A DNA stretch of 63,519 bases from Marine Group II euryarchaeote MED-G37 (lineage in GTDB: Archaea; Thermoplasmatota; Poseidoniia; Poseidoniales; Thalassarchaeaceae), in contig NTJQ01000008.1 in the NCBI GenBank assembly GCA_002457555.1, positions 1-63,519 of the forward strand. Reading direction: 5' to 3'. Positions 33,714 to 42,338 of the stretch are shown here, piece after piece; position 1 is the first letter of the stretch; each line of letters begins with the position of its first letter. Under the pieces are notes generated by a model. It was not told the DNA's origin. It was given only the letters and a program-made list of their open reading frames with translations, and made no database searches. A program made the translations under genes and the position numbers.

Positions 33714-36272
33714 TTATTCTAGATTTGATCTTCGAACTTCTGCGGCTAGTAGCCCTGGTAGGACTAATAATGCTAGAATTAGTGAAAAGGCAACAGAAAT
33801 CGAACTTACTAGGCCGAAATCCTTGATTACGGGCACTGGGGATAGAAGCAGAACCATGAATCCACAAATTGTGGTGCAGGCTGACATAATCAGGGCAGAT
33901 CCGGTTGTAGCATACATGTCTCTCATAGATGCCCAAGTGCCCATACCGGATTCTCGATTTGCCTCAAATTTTCGCCAGACATGTATTGAATAATCAATAC
34001 CCAATCCTATTGTAAGAGCAGTAATCATAACAGTCAAGACATTCCAATTGATGTCTAGAATCGCCATCGCTCCAACAACCCAAGTTCCGGCTAAACCAAC
34101 GGGCAGAATAACCACTATTGAGGGGCCAAGTCTTCGTGTCAGAGTCACCAACACAAATAGGGACACAGCTAAGCTGAAAGCAGTTGACTCTACTTGGGAG
34201 ATTACTAGCCCAGATAGTACATTATGGACAAGAATCAGGTCACCGCTTAGATGAACTCTAGCTCCTGTGGAGTCTTCTAAACTGATTTCAAACTCCTCGA
34301 ATTGATTCGCCAATCCAGAAGATTCCTCACTATTTCCTGCGGTAACGTCAATTCGCATCCTGAGATACCTGAGCGCATTACCATCGTCGGTTAATGCGAC
34401 ATATGTTGCAGTTCTTTCACCCCAAGTTTGACCACGAATAGGGTCTCCAATTGTATCGTTGGTTAAGAGATAACCCACCGCTAAAGCAATATCGCCTTCA
34501 GAAAATTCTCCAGTGACATCAACTGCCCCATCGAAAACACCTAAATTATACCTCTCTCCAAAGTTTTCATCAGACTCTATTGCATCTCTCAGTATAGGGT
34601 ATAACCCATCATAAGAAGGCCTAGAGGTTCCCTCTGGAGTTACTACGTTTGTTGTCCATGTTAAATCGTCATCAAGTCGATTTAACTCCTTGAGCAAATC
34701 TCTTTCACCAGTCAAAGCCTCCATTCCGGGAGATGGCTCGATAAGAATGTCAACCGATTTCAGAGCTTCCACTTCATAGGAATCATACATCGAGTTCCTA
34801 ACCTCGATAACCTCCATTTCTTCACCTAAAAAGTCGGTTAATTCGAATTTGGTATCTAACTGACCAACTGAAACTGCAATCGAAGAAAGAGTTAGTCCGG
34901 CCACAGCCAGAAGAATTAGCGCAGTGTGTCTTCTCTGAAATTCAGTAGCCAGCGTAGTGAAACCGGGTAATTCCATTGACCTACGGGTACTGGTTCCAGT
35001 GGTTTTCTCAACCATTACATGTAGAGCTCCAACGGTGACTGTACTGGCTACAAAAGCAGACACTACACCCAGCGCCAGTGTCAGTCCAAAAGATTTCAGA
35101 GGCGGTAAAGGGGATAGGAAATTAGCTAGGAAAGCGAATGCTGTTGTAATCACTGATAGGGTAAGAGCTAGCCTTAGGATAGAAAATGAGCGAACCCAAG
35201 CCTGCGCAGGACTAAGGTCAGTTTCTCTAGCCTTCTCATAGGCCCGTTGCAAGTGAATGGAATAATCAATACCTAAGCCCAATACAACAGGGGCTACAGC
35301 TACTTCAAGAATAGAAAATTCGGAGCCTGCAAGCGCTCTAATTCCGTAGGTCCATACCAAAGCCGCTGACAACCCAAGCAATGGAGCAGCCACCATCATG
35401 ATTGATCGGAAGGCGAGTGCTAGAACTAAGACGACTACACCGATTGAGAGAATAAGTAACCAGACGAGGTTATCCAAAGTTGATTCGTTAATGTCGTTGG
35501 TTACCAAGTCATCCGAAACTACCCCGTAATCTAATGCAGAATCTTCTGATTGAGACGCCTTTTCCAATAAACCACGCAGTTGTAAGGCTTTTTGCAACCT
35601 ATCATCTACATCCAGGCCACCATCTATTTCGATTACCCACATGGTACTTGATGCAGAGGGTGTAGGGTCTCCTTCCTGTCCATTTGCTAACCAATCACAA
35701 ATCGGTTCGTAGTCAAAATCGGAGTGAAGCATAACGGAACGGGCAAAAGAAGCCGTGGCAATTGCTCTTTCTTCACCTATTGCATCTGTACACTCTTCGT
35801 CGCTGATAATCGATTCAAGCAACTCTTCCCAATTATTGAATTCTGAGAGATTGCGTCCATTCTCATCCCGTTCTTCTAGGGCCACTTGAAGAATTTGAGC
35901 CGCATTGATGTGTGATGTGATGAAATCCCCATTGGAGGCAGATAGAGAGTTCACGGCCTCTAGGTCAGCATGTAGTTGCTGAATAGCTCCCATTTCCAAA
36001 ACATTAGCGCCTTCCTGTGTTGGTTGAATATGAACATAGATACGATGTGGAGACGGTGGCATCACCTCATCCATTCTTTCAACTGCTGCATCAGCATCCG
36101 AGTCTGGTGCGAATGCATCAAGATCGGTTTGAAACTCGGGCATAGGGCTCAAAGCCAAACCGCTGACGATAGTCAGCAAGACGCTAATTAAAACGATTGC
36201 AGGTGCTAACTTTTCGAATGTCGCAGCCACCCGATTCTCTAGCCCAGGCCTGCCAACCATCGGTATCCCCAT
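33714..36272 (-). CDS. MMPL/RND-superfamily membrane exporter 1
   Basis: An 852-residue exporter with the RND plan: helix 1 (IVLISVLLTIVSGLAL), a large outside loop (residues about 60-265), then a five-helix block, repeated in the second half. The conserved GLGIDYSIH motif, with its intramembrane Asp, occurs in both halves (near residues 342 and 752). Such proton-driven pumps of the MMPL/HpnN/HAE3 groups move lipids, hopanoids or other hydrophobic compounds. The substrate is unknown. Start: ATG at 36272 (the frame also opens at GTG 36278, and an internal ATG at 36260 is possible). It is divergent from the Rpo11-TruD pair. Confidence 0.87.
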   Translation of the reverse strand: MGIPMVGRPGLENRVAATFEKLAPAIVLISVLLTIVSGLALSPMPEFQTDLDAFAPDSDADAAVERMDEVMPPSPHRIYVHIQPTQEGANVLEMGAIQQLHADLEAVNSLSASNGDFITSHINAAQILQVALEERDENGRNLSEFNNWEELLESIISDEECTDAIGEERAIATASFARSVMLHSDFDYEPICDWLANGQEGDPTPSASSTMWVIEIDGGLDVDDRLQKALQLRGLLEKASQSEDSALDYGVVSDDLVTNDINESTLDNLVWLLILSIGVVVLVLALAFRSIMMVAAPLLGLSAALVWTYGIRALAGSEFSILEVAVAPVVLGLGIDYSIHLQRAYEKARETDLSPAQAWVRSFSILRLALTLSVITTAFAFLANFLSPLPPLKSFGLTLALGVVSAFVASTVTVGALHVMVEKTTGTSTRRSMELPGFTTLATEFQRRHTALILLAVAGLTLSSIAVSVGQLDTKFELTDFLGEEMEVIEVRNSMYDSYEVEALKSVDILIEPSPGMEALTGERDLLKELNRLDDDLTWTTNVVTPEGTSRPSYDGLYPILRDAIESDENFGERYNLGVFDGAVDVTGEFSEGDIALAVGYLLTNDTIGDPIRGQTWGERTATYVALTDDGNALRYLRMRIDVTAGNSEESSGLANQFEEFEISLEDSTGARVHLSGDLILVHNVLSGLVISQVESTAFSLAVSLFVLVTLTRRLGPSIVVILPVGLAGTWVVGAMAILDINWNVLTVMITALTIGLGIDYSIHVWRKFEANRESGMGTWASMRDMYATTGSALIMSACTTICGFMVLLLSPVPVIKDFGLVSSISVAFSLILALLVLPGLLAAEVRRSNLE

Positions 36273-36369
36273 CACCACCGGCTAAATAATTCAAGCAGTG
36301 AATTGGACTCCTTGGTTCCAGCAATCAGATGAAAGGCCTCAAAAGGGAGGGTTCAGTGGCGCGCTCGTC

Positions 36370-36627
36370 ATGCCAGTAAAGGTACTCAAGAACGAAGGGT
36401 CTGAAATCCGACTACGTCTGGTTGGTGAGGACCACTCTACACTGCAGTTGTTCAGGTCCCGCTTGAACGCTAATGACAAGGTCGAGTATGCGAATTTCTT
36501 CACCGGGCACCCTGACCTTGACGAACCAGAACTATATGTTCGCGCCAAGAAAGGAGCCAAGGCGGACAAGATTGTGAAGGATCTCTGTTCAGACATAGCG
36601 AAGGAGTTCGCCGACCTCAGCCTCTGA
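36370..36627 (+). CDS. rpo11: DNA-directed RNA polymerase subunit Rpo11 (RpoL)
   Basis: Rpo11 dimerises with Rpo3 to nucleate RNA polymerase assembly. The 85-residue protein MPVKVLKNEGSEIRLRLVGE aligns from its first residue with other archaeal Rpo11 proteins. It continues with EDHSTLQLFRS, the HPDLDEPELYV strand segment and a C-terminal Lys-rich helix. The frame is open back to a GTG at 36298, but the extra 24 residues have no family counterpart, so ATG 36370 is preferred. Codon choice here is of the highly expressed type (AAG, GAG, CTC). TruD follows 13 bases later. Confidence 0.92.
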   Translation: MPVKVLKNEGSEIRLRLVGEDHSTLQLFRSRLNANDKVEYANFFTGHPDLDEPELYVRAKKGAKADKIVKDLCSDIAKEFADLSL

Positions 36628-36640
36628 GGACGGTGAAATT

Positions 36641-38062
36641 TTGGCTGAAGCCCCATTTGATTTGCGAAACGATGAGGATATTGAGAGGTATCTAGGCCTA
36701 GATGGCTGGGTACATGATAGCGCAGGTATCGGAGGCTTGCTTAAAGTTCGAATAGAGGACTTTAGAGTAGAGGAGGTTTCCAGCCCTCCAGCCCTAGACA
36801 AAAAGGGTAGATTTACAGTTGTTAGAGCAACATTACACAACTGGGAAACCAATCGTTACTTGAGAAGATTAGCAGGTGCTTGTGGGATCAGTCGAAAGAG
36901 AATTTTCTCATCAGGACTAAAGGACAAAAGGGCGGTTACAACTCAATTATTGGTTATTGATGCTCCTAGGCATAAGATAGAATCAGTTGAGATTCCCGAT
37001 ACTGAATTGGAAATCTTAGGGCGTACACACCAGAAGGTTGGAATGAGTGACCATGATGGTAACCGTTTCACAATTACAGTACGTGGGTGTTGTGACGTTG
37101 ACGGCACCCCTCTCGATGCCAAAGAAGCGATGAGAAGGGTTTTGAATATCAGAGAAGGTATGGCTGACCGTTTGGGTGACGATGCCTTTCCAAATTGGAT
37201 AGGCCCGCAGAGATTTGGGGCAACACGACCTGTTACACCCAAGGTTGGTCGGGCGGTTGTACAGGGTGATTTTGAGAAAGCCGTAGATTTGTATCTAGGT
37301 ATGCCCGGGACTAGGATGACAGATGAGGTACGGGCATTTCGAAAAATGTGGATGGATACCAAGGATGCTGCGGCTTGTCTAGAGCTGGCACCTGACCACT
37401 TGGGTTACGAAAAGAGCATCCTACGAGCTTTAATTGAAAATCCTAAAAATCACGTAAAGGCATTTAGGGCATTACCTCCTTCATTGCAATTATTGACAAT
37501 TCATTCACTTCAATCATTGGCTTTCAATTATTCATTGGCTGGTCGTCTTGCGGCTGGTTTGGATCTACTTGAGCCAGAATTAGGCGATTTGGTCGCACCA
37601 ATACAGGCAAGTGGTCGAGTCGATGTCTCCAAGCTGGCTTTGGTAACTGAAACCAATCTTGATAGGTGTAAAAGAAATTGTAGGCTTGGCAGGCTTGGAG
37701 TTACAGGGCCGTTGCCAGGAAAAGATGCAAGTTTAGCGGAGGGAAAGCCGGGGAAAATCGAGATAAAGGCACTTGAAAGTACGGAATTAGATAATATCGA
37801 CTGGCGAGTCGCTAAAATTCCAAATCTCTCTACTAACGGTACCAGGCGTCCTTTGAGTGTGGTATTCCAAGATTTCAACGTGGAGGAGGCCACATTACTT
37901 TCAGAGGATTCTTTTTCCAAGCGTTGGGAAGAAGGACCCAATGAGACAGACAGGTGGCATTCGGATGGTGCAAATTTAAGACTTAGATTCACCTTGCCAC
38001 CAGGAACGTATGCCACAGTCTTAATGCGTGAATTCATGCGGTCACCACTGGACCACTACTAA
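36641..38062 (+). CDS. truD: tRNA pseudouridine synthase TruD
   Basis: TruD makes pseudouridine 13 in tRNA. The 473-residue protein has the N-terminal LLKVRIEDFRVEE segment and the catalytic motif SSGLKDKRAVTTQ with Asp95. The core RFTITVRG and NWIGPQRFGATRP follow, with the TRUD insertion domain between core segments, and the C-terminal PPGTYATVLMREFM signature. Length is normal for archaeal members. TTG at 36641 is the start, with GGTGA at 36632-36636 just upstream. It is cotranscribed with rpo11 and converges on the aEF1-beta gene. Confidence 0.95.
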   Translation: MAEAPFDLRNDEDIERYLGLDGWVHDSAGIGGLLKVRIEDFRVEEVSSPPALDKKGRFTVVRATLHNWETNRYLRRLAGACGISRKRIFSSGLKDKRAVTTQLLVIDAPRHKIESVEIPDTELEILGRTHQKVGMSDHDGNRFTITVRGCCDVDGTPLDAKEAMRRVLNIREGMADRLGDDAFPNWIGPQRFGATRPVTPKVGRAVVQGDFEKAVDLYLGMPGTRMTDEVRAFRKMWMDTKDAAACLELAPDHLGYEKSILRALIENPKNHVKAFRALPPSLQLLTIHSLQSLAFNYSLAGRLAAGLDLLEPELGDLVAPIQASGRVDVSKLALVTETNLDRCKRNCRLGRLGVTGPLPGKDASLAEGKPGKIEIKALESTELDNIDWRVAKIPNLSTNGTRRPLSVVFQDFNVEEATLLSEDSFSKRWEEGPNETDRWHSDGANLRLRFTLPPGTYATVLMREFMRSPLDHY

Positions 38063-38082
38063 TCATGTGGGTTCGCTATAAC

Positions 38083-38349
38083 TCAGAGGCGGCCCATTTC
38101 TAGAGCCTCGATTTGTCCGATAATATCATCTATTTCACGGACTCTGGTCTCAAACCCATCAACAATGCCTTCTCCTTCTCCGAGGACGGCTTGAACTTCG
38201 ATGAACATCATACCAAATGCTAGAGGTTTGATATCACAAGCTTGCACTTCTTCCATGGATGAAATAAGATTAGCTATTCCCTCGTAGTCAGGGCTTCCTT
38301 CTTCTGGTTGGTCAATAGTGACCTTGTACTTCACAACAACATGACCCAT
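38083..38349 (-). CDS. Elongation factor 1-beta (aEF1B)
   Basis: This protein exchanges GDP for GTP on aEF1A. The 88-residue sequence has the family start MGHVVVKYKV, then a conserved middle (IKPLAFGMMFIEVQAVLGE) and a C-terminal IDDIIGQIEALEM, with the normal archaeal length. ATG 38349 was chosen over 38355 by homology, and because GGTG lies about eight bases upstream. It lies 21 bases after the stop of the zinc-ribbon gene; this pair is a conserved archaeal arrangement. Confidence 0.94.
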   Translation of the reverse strand: MGHVVVKYKVTIDQPEEGSPDYEGIANLISSMEEVQACDIKPLAFGMMFIEVQAVLGEGEGIVDGFETRVREIDDIIGQIEALEMGRL

Positions 38350-38370
38350 GTACATACACCTATTGGGGAA

Positions 38371-38538
38371 TCAGGGACCCACAAAACCGCAATTTGGGCA
38401 TACATAGGCAACTGCCTGAACACGACATCTTTCGCTGCGTCCGATGGATTCTCCACACTCTGGGCATGGGAATGCAGTGCTCTTGTCCTCCACCAAAGGA
38501 AGACCGGAGGAGGTGCAGATGTCTGTTGTGGCTGCCAT
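38371..38538 (-). CDS. 55-residue zinc-ribbon protein paired with aEF1-beta, degenerate zinc site
   Basis: Translated from 38538, this reads MAATTDICTSSGLPLVEDKS, then a domain with CPECG, SERCR and CPNCGFVGP. It matches the archaeal predicted zinc-ribbon RNA-binding family (COG2888 type), normally encoded next to aEF1-beta, as here. The family normally has four CxxC knuckles. Here the first is CTSS and the third is SERC, so two of eight Cys are replaced by Ser, while CPEC and CPNC are intact. One zinc site may be lost or altered. ATG is preceded by GAGGGA seven bases upstream. Too short for many gene callers. Confidence 0.88.
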   Translation of the reverse strand: MAATTDICTSSGLPLVEDKSTAFPCPECGESIGRSERCRVQAVAYVCPNCGFVGP

Positions 38539-38686
38539 TACGTAGTCCCTCAGCGAGGCGGGCGAGCCACCTCCCCCTTTTAGCGTTGACCGACGACTAG
38601 GTGGCCGATACTTCCCCTCAGTATACGGCTTTCAAACTTGGAATGGCTTAAAATCATCAAGCCTTCAGCATATCTTGGAGATAGTA

Positions 38687-39139
38687 ATGGACAAATCCGA
38701 ACTTTCACTCACGGGAGAGCAAGTAGACCTTTCGAAATATATCGAAGATGCAGGAGGAATTCATGGTCTACGTGATGTGGATAAGGTCCGAGGTTGGAAC
38801 AATATTGAATATGGAGCCGGTCTTTCAGGAAAGAATACTCCATCTACTGGTTTATCGATGAATAAGGCATTCATTCCACCAGGAGGTATAGCAAAAGCCC
38901 ACATTCATGTTGACTTCGATGTTATGATCTTCCTCCTCAAAGGATCTGTAAGGCACGAATTCGGAGATGGTTGCAAGAAATCAGTAGTACATAGTGCAGG
39001 AGATATGTTTTACATTGAACCAGGGCTTCCTCACGAGGTTTTCAACTGTTCAGATATAGATTGGGTAGAGGCAATTGTTGCACGTTCAGATGCTTCTGAA
39101 TGGCAAAATATTGTACCTTATGACAGAGATTCCGAGTGA
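38687..39139 (+). CDS. Cupin-domain protein
   Basis: A 150-residue single cupin barrel. Motif 1 is GIAKAHIHVDFDVMIFLLKGS (about residues 69-89), with the H-x-H and a downstream Asp/Glu-equivalent position, and motif 2 is GDMFYIEPGLPHEVFNCSD. Cupins bind a metal and act as dioxygenases, isomerases or sensors; the substrate is unknown. ATG at 38687 has GGAG at 38677-38680, six bases upstream. An upstream in-frame TTG overlaps this ribosome site. The gene is divergent from the zinc-ribbon/aEF1-beta pair across a 148-base gap with no other feature I can support. Confidence 0.82.
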   Translation: MDKSELSLTGEQVDLSKYIEDAGGIHGLRDVDKVRGWNNIEYGAGLSGKNTPSTGLSMNKAFIPPGGIAKAHIHVDFDVMIFLLKGSVRHEFGDGCKKSVVHSAGDMFYIEPGLPHEVFNCSDIDWVEAIVARSDASEWQNIVPYDRDSE

Positions 39140-39161
39140 TTTTCCAACCACTCGAAATGAA

Positions 39162-39911
39162 TCATTCCTCTTCTTTCTTACTGAGTCTACGAAAACCACT
39201 TACAATTTCTTGCTTTTCTTCATCATCCTCAACATTGACACCAACTTCCGTAAGGTGTTTTTGAACTTGTGAATATGCACTCATTCCTAGCGCCCTCTTA
39301 CGTGGTTTAGGCAAACGATTACGGCAGACCAGATAGGTTTCAGAGGAGGCATTCCGACTAGCCATAGGGGCAAATCGTTGAACGTTAGTGAATCGATCTT
39401 TTGCAGCCAAAATCAAACCTTCAATTCCGACACCTTGGAATATTTTGGTAACAAATGCACCTCCCGGGGCTAACATTCCCATAGCTACATCAAGAGTCAT
39501 AGTCGATAGCTCGAGAGAAATGGCTTGGTCAGTATCATATCTACCAGTCAATTTAGGTGAAATATCAGATAAGACAACATTCAGTTCCTTTCCGTTAAGT
39601 AATTCTTCAATTCTATCGATAGTATCCTGCTTTGAAATATCACCTTGAATTATGCTCGAGCCTTCAACAGGAGAAGTAGATTTCAAATCTACACCAATCA
39701 CCACTCCTTCTGGGCCGGTTTCCTCTACAGAAACCTGCGTCCATCCACCAGGATGGCATCCAACATCGAGTATAACATCGGATTCTCTAATCAGTTGAAA
39801 TTTATCTTGAATTTGTTTAAGTTTGTAGGCAGAACGAGCCCTATATCCCTTGGACTTAGCTTGTCGACGCCAAGGGTCGCGCCGATTCTCCTGATACCAG
39901 CGCTTGCTCAT
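39162..39911 (-). CDS. FtsJ/RlmE-like ribosomal RNA 2'-O-methyltransferase
   Basis: RlmE-type enzymes methylate a 2'-OH in large-subunit rRNA using SAM. The 249-residue protein shows the K-D-K-E tetrad context: RARSAYKL near the N-terminus, the SAM loop DVGCHPGGWTQ, LSDISPKLTGRYD, the FVTKIFQG strand and SSETYLVCRN. The last 40 residues are a charged extension typical of archaeal homologues. It is the last gene of a minus-strand run with the epimerase, VKOR and thioredoxin genes upstream. Confidence 0.92.
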   Translation of the reverse strand: MSKRWYQENRRDPWRRQAKSKGYRARSAYKLKQIQDKFQLIRESDVILDVGCHPGGWTQVSVEETGPEGVVIGVDLKSTSPVEGSSIIQGDISKQDTIDRIEELLNGKELNVVLSDISPKLTGRYDTDQAISLELSTMTLDVAMGMLAPGGAFVTKIFQGVGIEGLILAAKDRFTNVQRFAPMASRNASSETYLVCRNRLPKPRKRALGMSAYSQVQKHLTEVGVNVEDDEEKQEIVSGFRRLSKKEEE

Positions 39912-39954
39912 CGAATCATCGGCGACGACACTCTGTTATGAAGCCGAGGCGCAT

Positions 39955-40896
39955 TCATAGGCCTATTTCGTTAATCAGAGCCCTAGCAGTGTGCCTGATT
40001 GCGGCCTCTGATTGCATAGTTGGTTCAAATCCAGTTGAGAATAAATATTCCACATCCAAACTGGTCTTGGGGACATCTCCAGCCCAACCTCGGTCTCCAC
40101 CTGTGTATTCTATTGAAACTCCTTCTAAACCTGACTCTTCGACAACAATTTCAGCAATTCTTCGAACTGAGCAAGTGTCGCCCGTCCCTAGATTATAGAG
40201 GTTAATGGCATCATCGGTGTCGTCTACAAGATGCACCATAGCTCTAACACAATCCTCGGCCGACATATACGATTTCTCTTGTAATCCATTACCTAATACT
40301 TCCAATCGACGGGGATCTCTTTTCAATTTGTGAATAAAATCGTAAATTACACCATGTGTCCCTCTTGGTCCAACAATATTGGCAAAGCGATGAATCCAAG
40401 ACTTAGCGCCAAATGTTCCACACCAAGCGGTAATTAGTGCCTCGCTGGCTAATTTACTTGCTCCATAAAGGGAAATTGGTTTTACAGGCCCGTATGTTTC
40501 GGGTGTTGGCATTACACTAGCTTCTCCGTAAATCGCGCTTGAAGAGGAGAAAGAAATGCGTCTAACATCGGAATTTCTCATGGCTTCCAATACATTGTAG
40601 GTTGCAAGTGTACCTTGACGCAGGTCGGTATCGGTAACTTCAGTTCCTAATCGAATGTCGGGGTTAGCAGCCAAATGGTGTACCGTTTTGACTCCCTCCA
40701 TAGCGGACTTTACTGCATCAATATCAAGCAAATCCCCTTTGAAAATTTCAACCATTCCTGAATCTTGGTGGTGAGATAGGAAATCTTCTCTACCACTGGA
40801 AAAATTGTCTAATACTCGTACTCTTTTTCCTTCAGCGACCAATGTATCGACTAGGTGTGAGCCGATGAATCCGGCACCTCCAGTGACTAGTTCCAT
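39955..40896 (-). CDS. NAD-dependent nucleotide-sugar epimerase (GalE-like)
   Basis: A 313-residue extended short-chain dehydrogenase. It begins MELVTGGAGFIGSHLVDTLV, with the NAD-binding GxxGxxG. Next come VHHLAANPDI, the catalytic Ser region SFSSSSAIYGE and the YGASK motif (Tyr and Lys). It later has LYNLGTGDTCSVRRIAEIV. These fit UDP-glucose 4-epimerase or dTDP-glucose dehydratase relatives; the exact sugar is not determinable. ATG at 40896 with GGAG six bases upstream is preferred. The longer frame to 40980 adds an atypical leader overlapping the VKOR gene. Likely supplies sugars for glycans on surface proteins or lipids (inference). Confidence 0.87.
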   Translation of the reverse strand: MELVTGGAGFIGSHLVDTLVAEGKRVRVLDNFSSGREDFLSHHQDSGMVEIFKGDLLDIDAVKSAMEGVKTVHHLAANPDIRLGTEVTDTDLRQGTLATYNVLEAMRNSDVRRISFSSSSAIYGEASVMPTPETYGPVKPISLYGASKLASEALITAWCGTFGAKSWIHRFANIVGPRGTHGVIYDFIHKLKRDPRRLEVLGNGLQEKSYMSAEDCVRAMVHLVDDTDDAINLYNLGTGDTCSVRRIAEIVVEESGLEGVSIEYTGGDRGWAGDVPKTSLDVEYLFSTGFEPTMQSEAAIRHTARALINEIGL

Positions 40897-40966
40897 GGTT
40901 GCTCCACATAGGCATATACTTTGAGCCATTCGCCGAATTGTCAAGTTACCAATCTTTGATAATTCT

Positions 40967-41536
40967 TCAGTACCAAGCACTAATTTCTCTTCGTTCCCTA
41001 AGCGTCCAGACTGATATCAGGTATCCAATTAAGGCTAGGTGGGCTATTGTACAGAATGGACAAATGTGTTGAACCACAAAGATCTCAATACCTACTAAAA
41101 TGAATAGAAAAGGCACTCCTGCAAGACCTAGCCACCAAGCATAATTGGTATATTGTTCAGACCATTTTGCTAGCGGGTCCATGCGTATGCACAAAATTAG
41201 GAAAAATAGAGTTGCAAATGCAGTAAAACCAAGCATTCCCCATGATATGCCAAAGAAGTTGTTGTATCTAGGGTCGCCGATTACCGATCCACACTGAACA
41301 AACCCTTCTGTGGCGCAAAATTCTCCACCGAGAGGATTTCTGACTAGGTCATTGTAGATTACCCAAGTCCATGCGGAACCAAGTAGCCCTGTTGTGGCAA
41401 ACGCGAGGCCACCGTCTAGCATTCTATTTGTTCCTTCAAGACCTTTTTTCCCTCTTCCATTCGCTAGAAGATAACCCGAGGCAAATAATGCTGCGATGAA
41501 AAATAAAAGTACAGGGTCTGCTAGTGGGTTGGCCAT
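40967..41536 (-). CDS. VKOR-family membrane thiol oxidoreductase
   Basis: VKOR homologues use a quinone to reoxidise a thioredoxin-like partner, driving disulfide formation outside the membrane. The 189-residue protein has about five hydrophobic helices, the loop cysteine pair Cys74 and Cys82 (EFCATEGFVQCGSVIG) and the active-site pair C159PFC162. Its stop lies 70 bases upstream of the epimerase start. It starts directly after the stop of the thioredoxin-like gene with no gap, so the two are one functional pair. This suits the Cys-bearing surface proteins encoded nearby. Confidence 0.88.
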   Translation of the reverse strand: MANPLADPVLLFFIAALFASGYLLANGRGKKGLEGTNRMLDGGLAFATTGLLGSAWTWVIYNDLVRNPLGGEFCATEGFVQCGSVIGDPRYNNFFGISWGMLGFTAFATLFFLILCIRMDPLAKWSEQYTNYAWWLGLAGVPFLFILVGIEIFVVQHICPFCTIAHLALIGYLISVWTLRERREISAWY

Positions 41537-42217
41537 TTACTCACCCTCTTGTAGCAGGCGCAATAACGCCTCACCCATGTCTTCTCCTGCCGGGTGATTT
41601 TCAGACTGAGCCTGGTTCCAAACAACGGTGCCTTCTCCGTCTAGAATCACATTGAAAGGCGTCCCGGGAAGTTCCCATTCACTAGCGATAGAAGAACTTA
41701 GGTCATCTACATACATCCATGAATGAGGTGCTCCAGGTCTTTCAGCACAGTTTTTTCTTCCTGAATAGCAACCATCACCATTATTTTGATTATCTCCAAA
41801 TTGCGTTTTATCTCTGAATGCTTCTATTTCCTCTCTGGTACTTTCGTGGCCTGTAATGGAGAGTTCAACCGCGATAGTGATGAACATAACCTCTCCAGAT
41901 ATACCGTCAAAAATTTCTGAAAGATATTCTGCCTCTGTCCAGCAGTGAGGACAATCAGTATCTAGGAATGTAATCAACACTAAGCGACCATCGTACAACT
42001 GGCTCAGTCGAACTTCTTCCCAGTTTCCTCCATTGTATGCTGAAGCGACGAAATCTGGAGCGAGGGAGCCTTCCTCTGGCCCAACATTAGCGGGCGGGGC
42101 AATAAACATCGAAGCCACGATTACGATGCTAACTACTCCTGCTGTGATTAGCCCAGCCGTCATCCGGACATCTTCATCCTTGCCTTTTGGTTCAAGTTGC
42201 CTCCGCCTACGAGCCAT
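41537..42217 (-). CDS. Membrane-anchored thioredoxin-fold protein (VKOR partner)
   Basis: A 226-residue protein. It has a short basic cytoplasmic start (MARRRRQ), a signal-anchor helix (residues about 20-40), then a TlpA/AhpC-like thioredoxin domain: LAPDFVASAYNGG, VLITFLDTDCPHC with the redox pair Cys89/Cys92, and PGTPFNVILDGEG with the cis-Pro. An insertion near residues 125-145 contains two further Cys. The start is ATG 42217; the frame runs further upstream only into the divergent exporter gene. It directly precedes VKOR and is its probable substrate in an extracytoplasmic disulfide pathway. Confidence 0.88.
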   Translation of the reverse strand: MARRRRQLEPKGKDEDVRMTAGLITAGVVSIVIVASMFIAPPANVGPEEGSLAPDFVASAYNGGNWEEVRLSQLYDGRLVLITFLDTDCPHCWTEAEYLSEIFDGISGEVMFITIAVELSITGHESTREEIEAFRDKTQFGDNQNNGDGCYSGRKNCAERPGAPHSWMYVDDLSSSIASEWELPGTPFNVILDGEGTVVWNQAQSENHPAGEDMGEALLRLLQEGE

Positions 42218-42338
42218 GATTATCGACTCTTGGACAAACTCATTCACTTTCAGCCGTTCGGCGAACAGTTCCGAAAATAGCCTGATAACAAACACTCTTG
42301 CGATTGCTTCATGTGGCCTCGCTGGGGGCAACGTCTTC

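Noticed and set aside
42033-42338. N-terminal extension of RND exporter 2
   Set aside because: The 102 extra codons run antisense through the thioredoxin-fold gene, and the composition is not protein-like for an exporter N-terminus.
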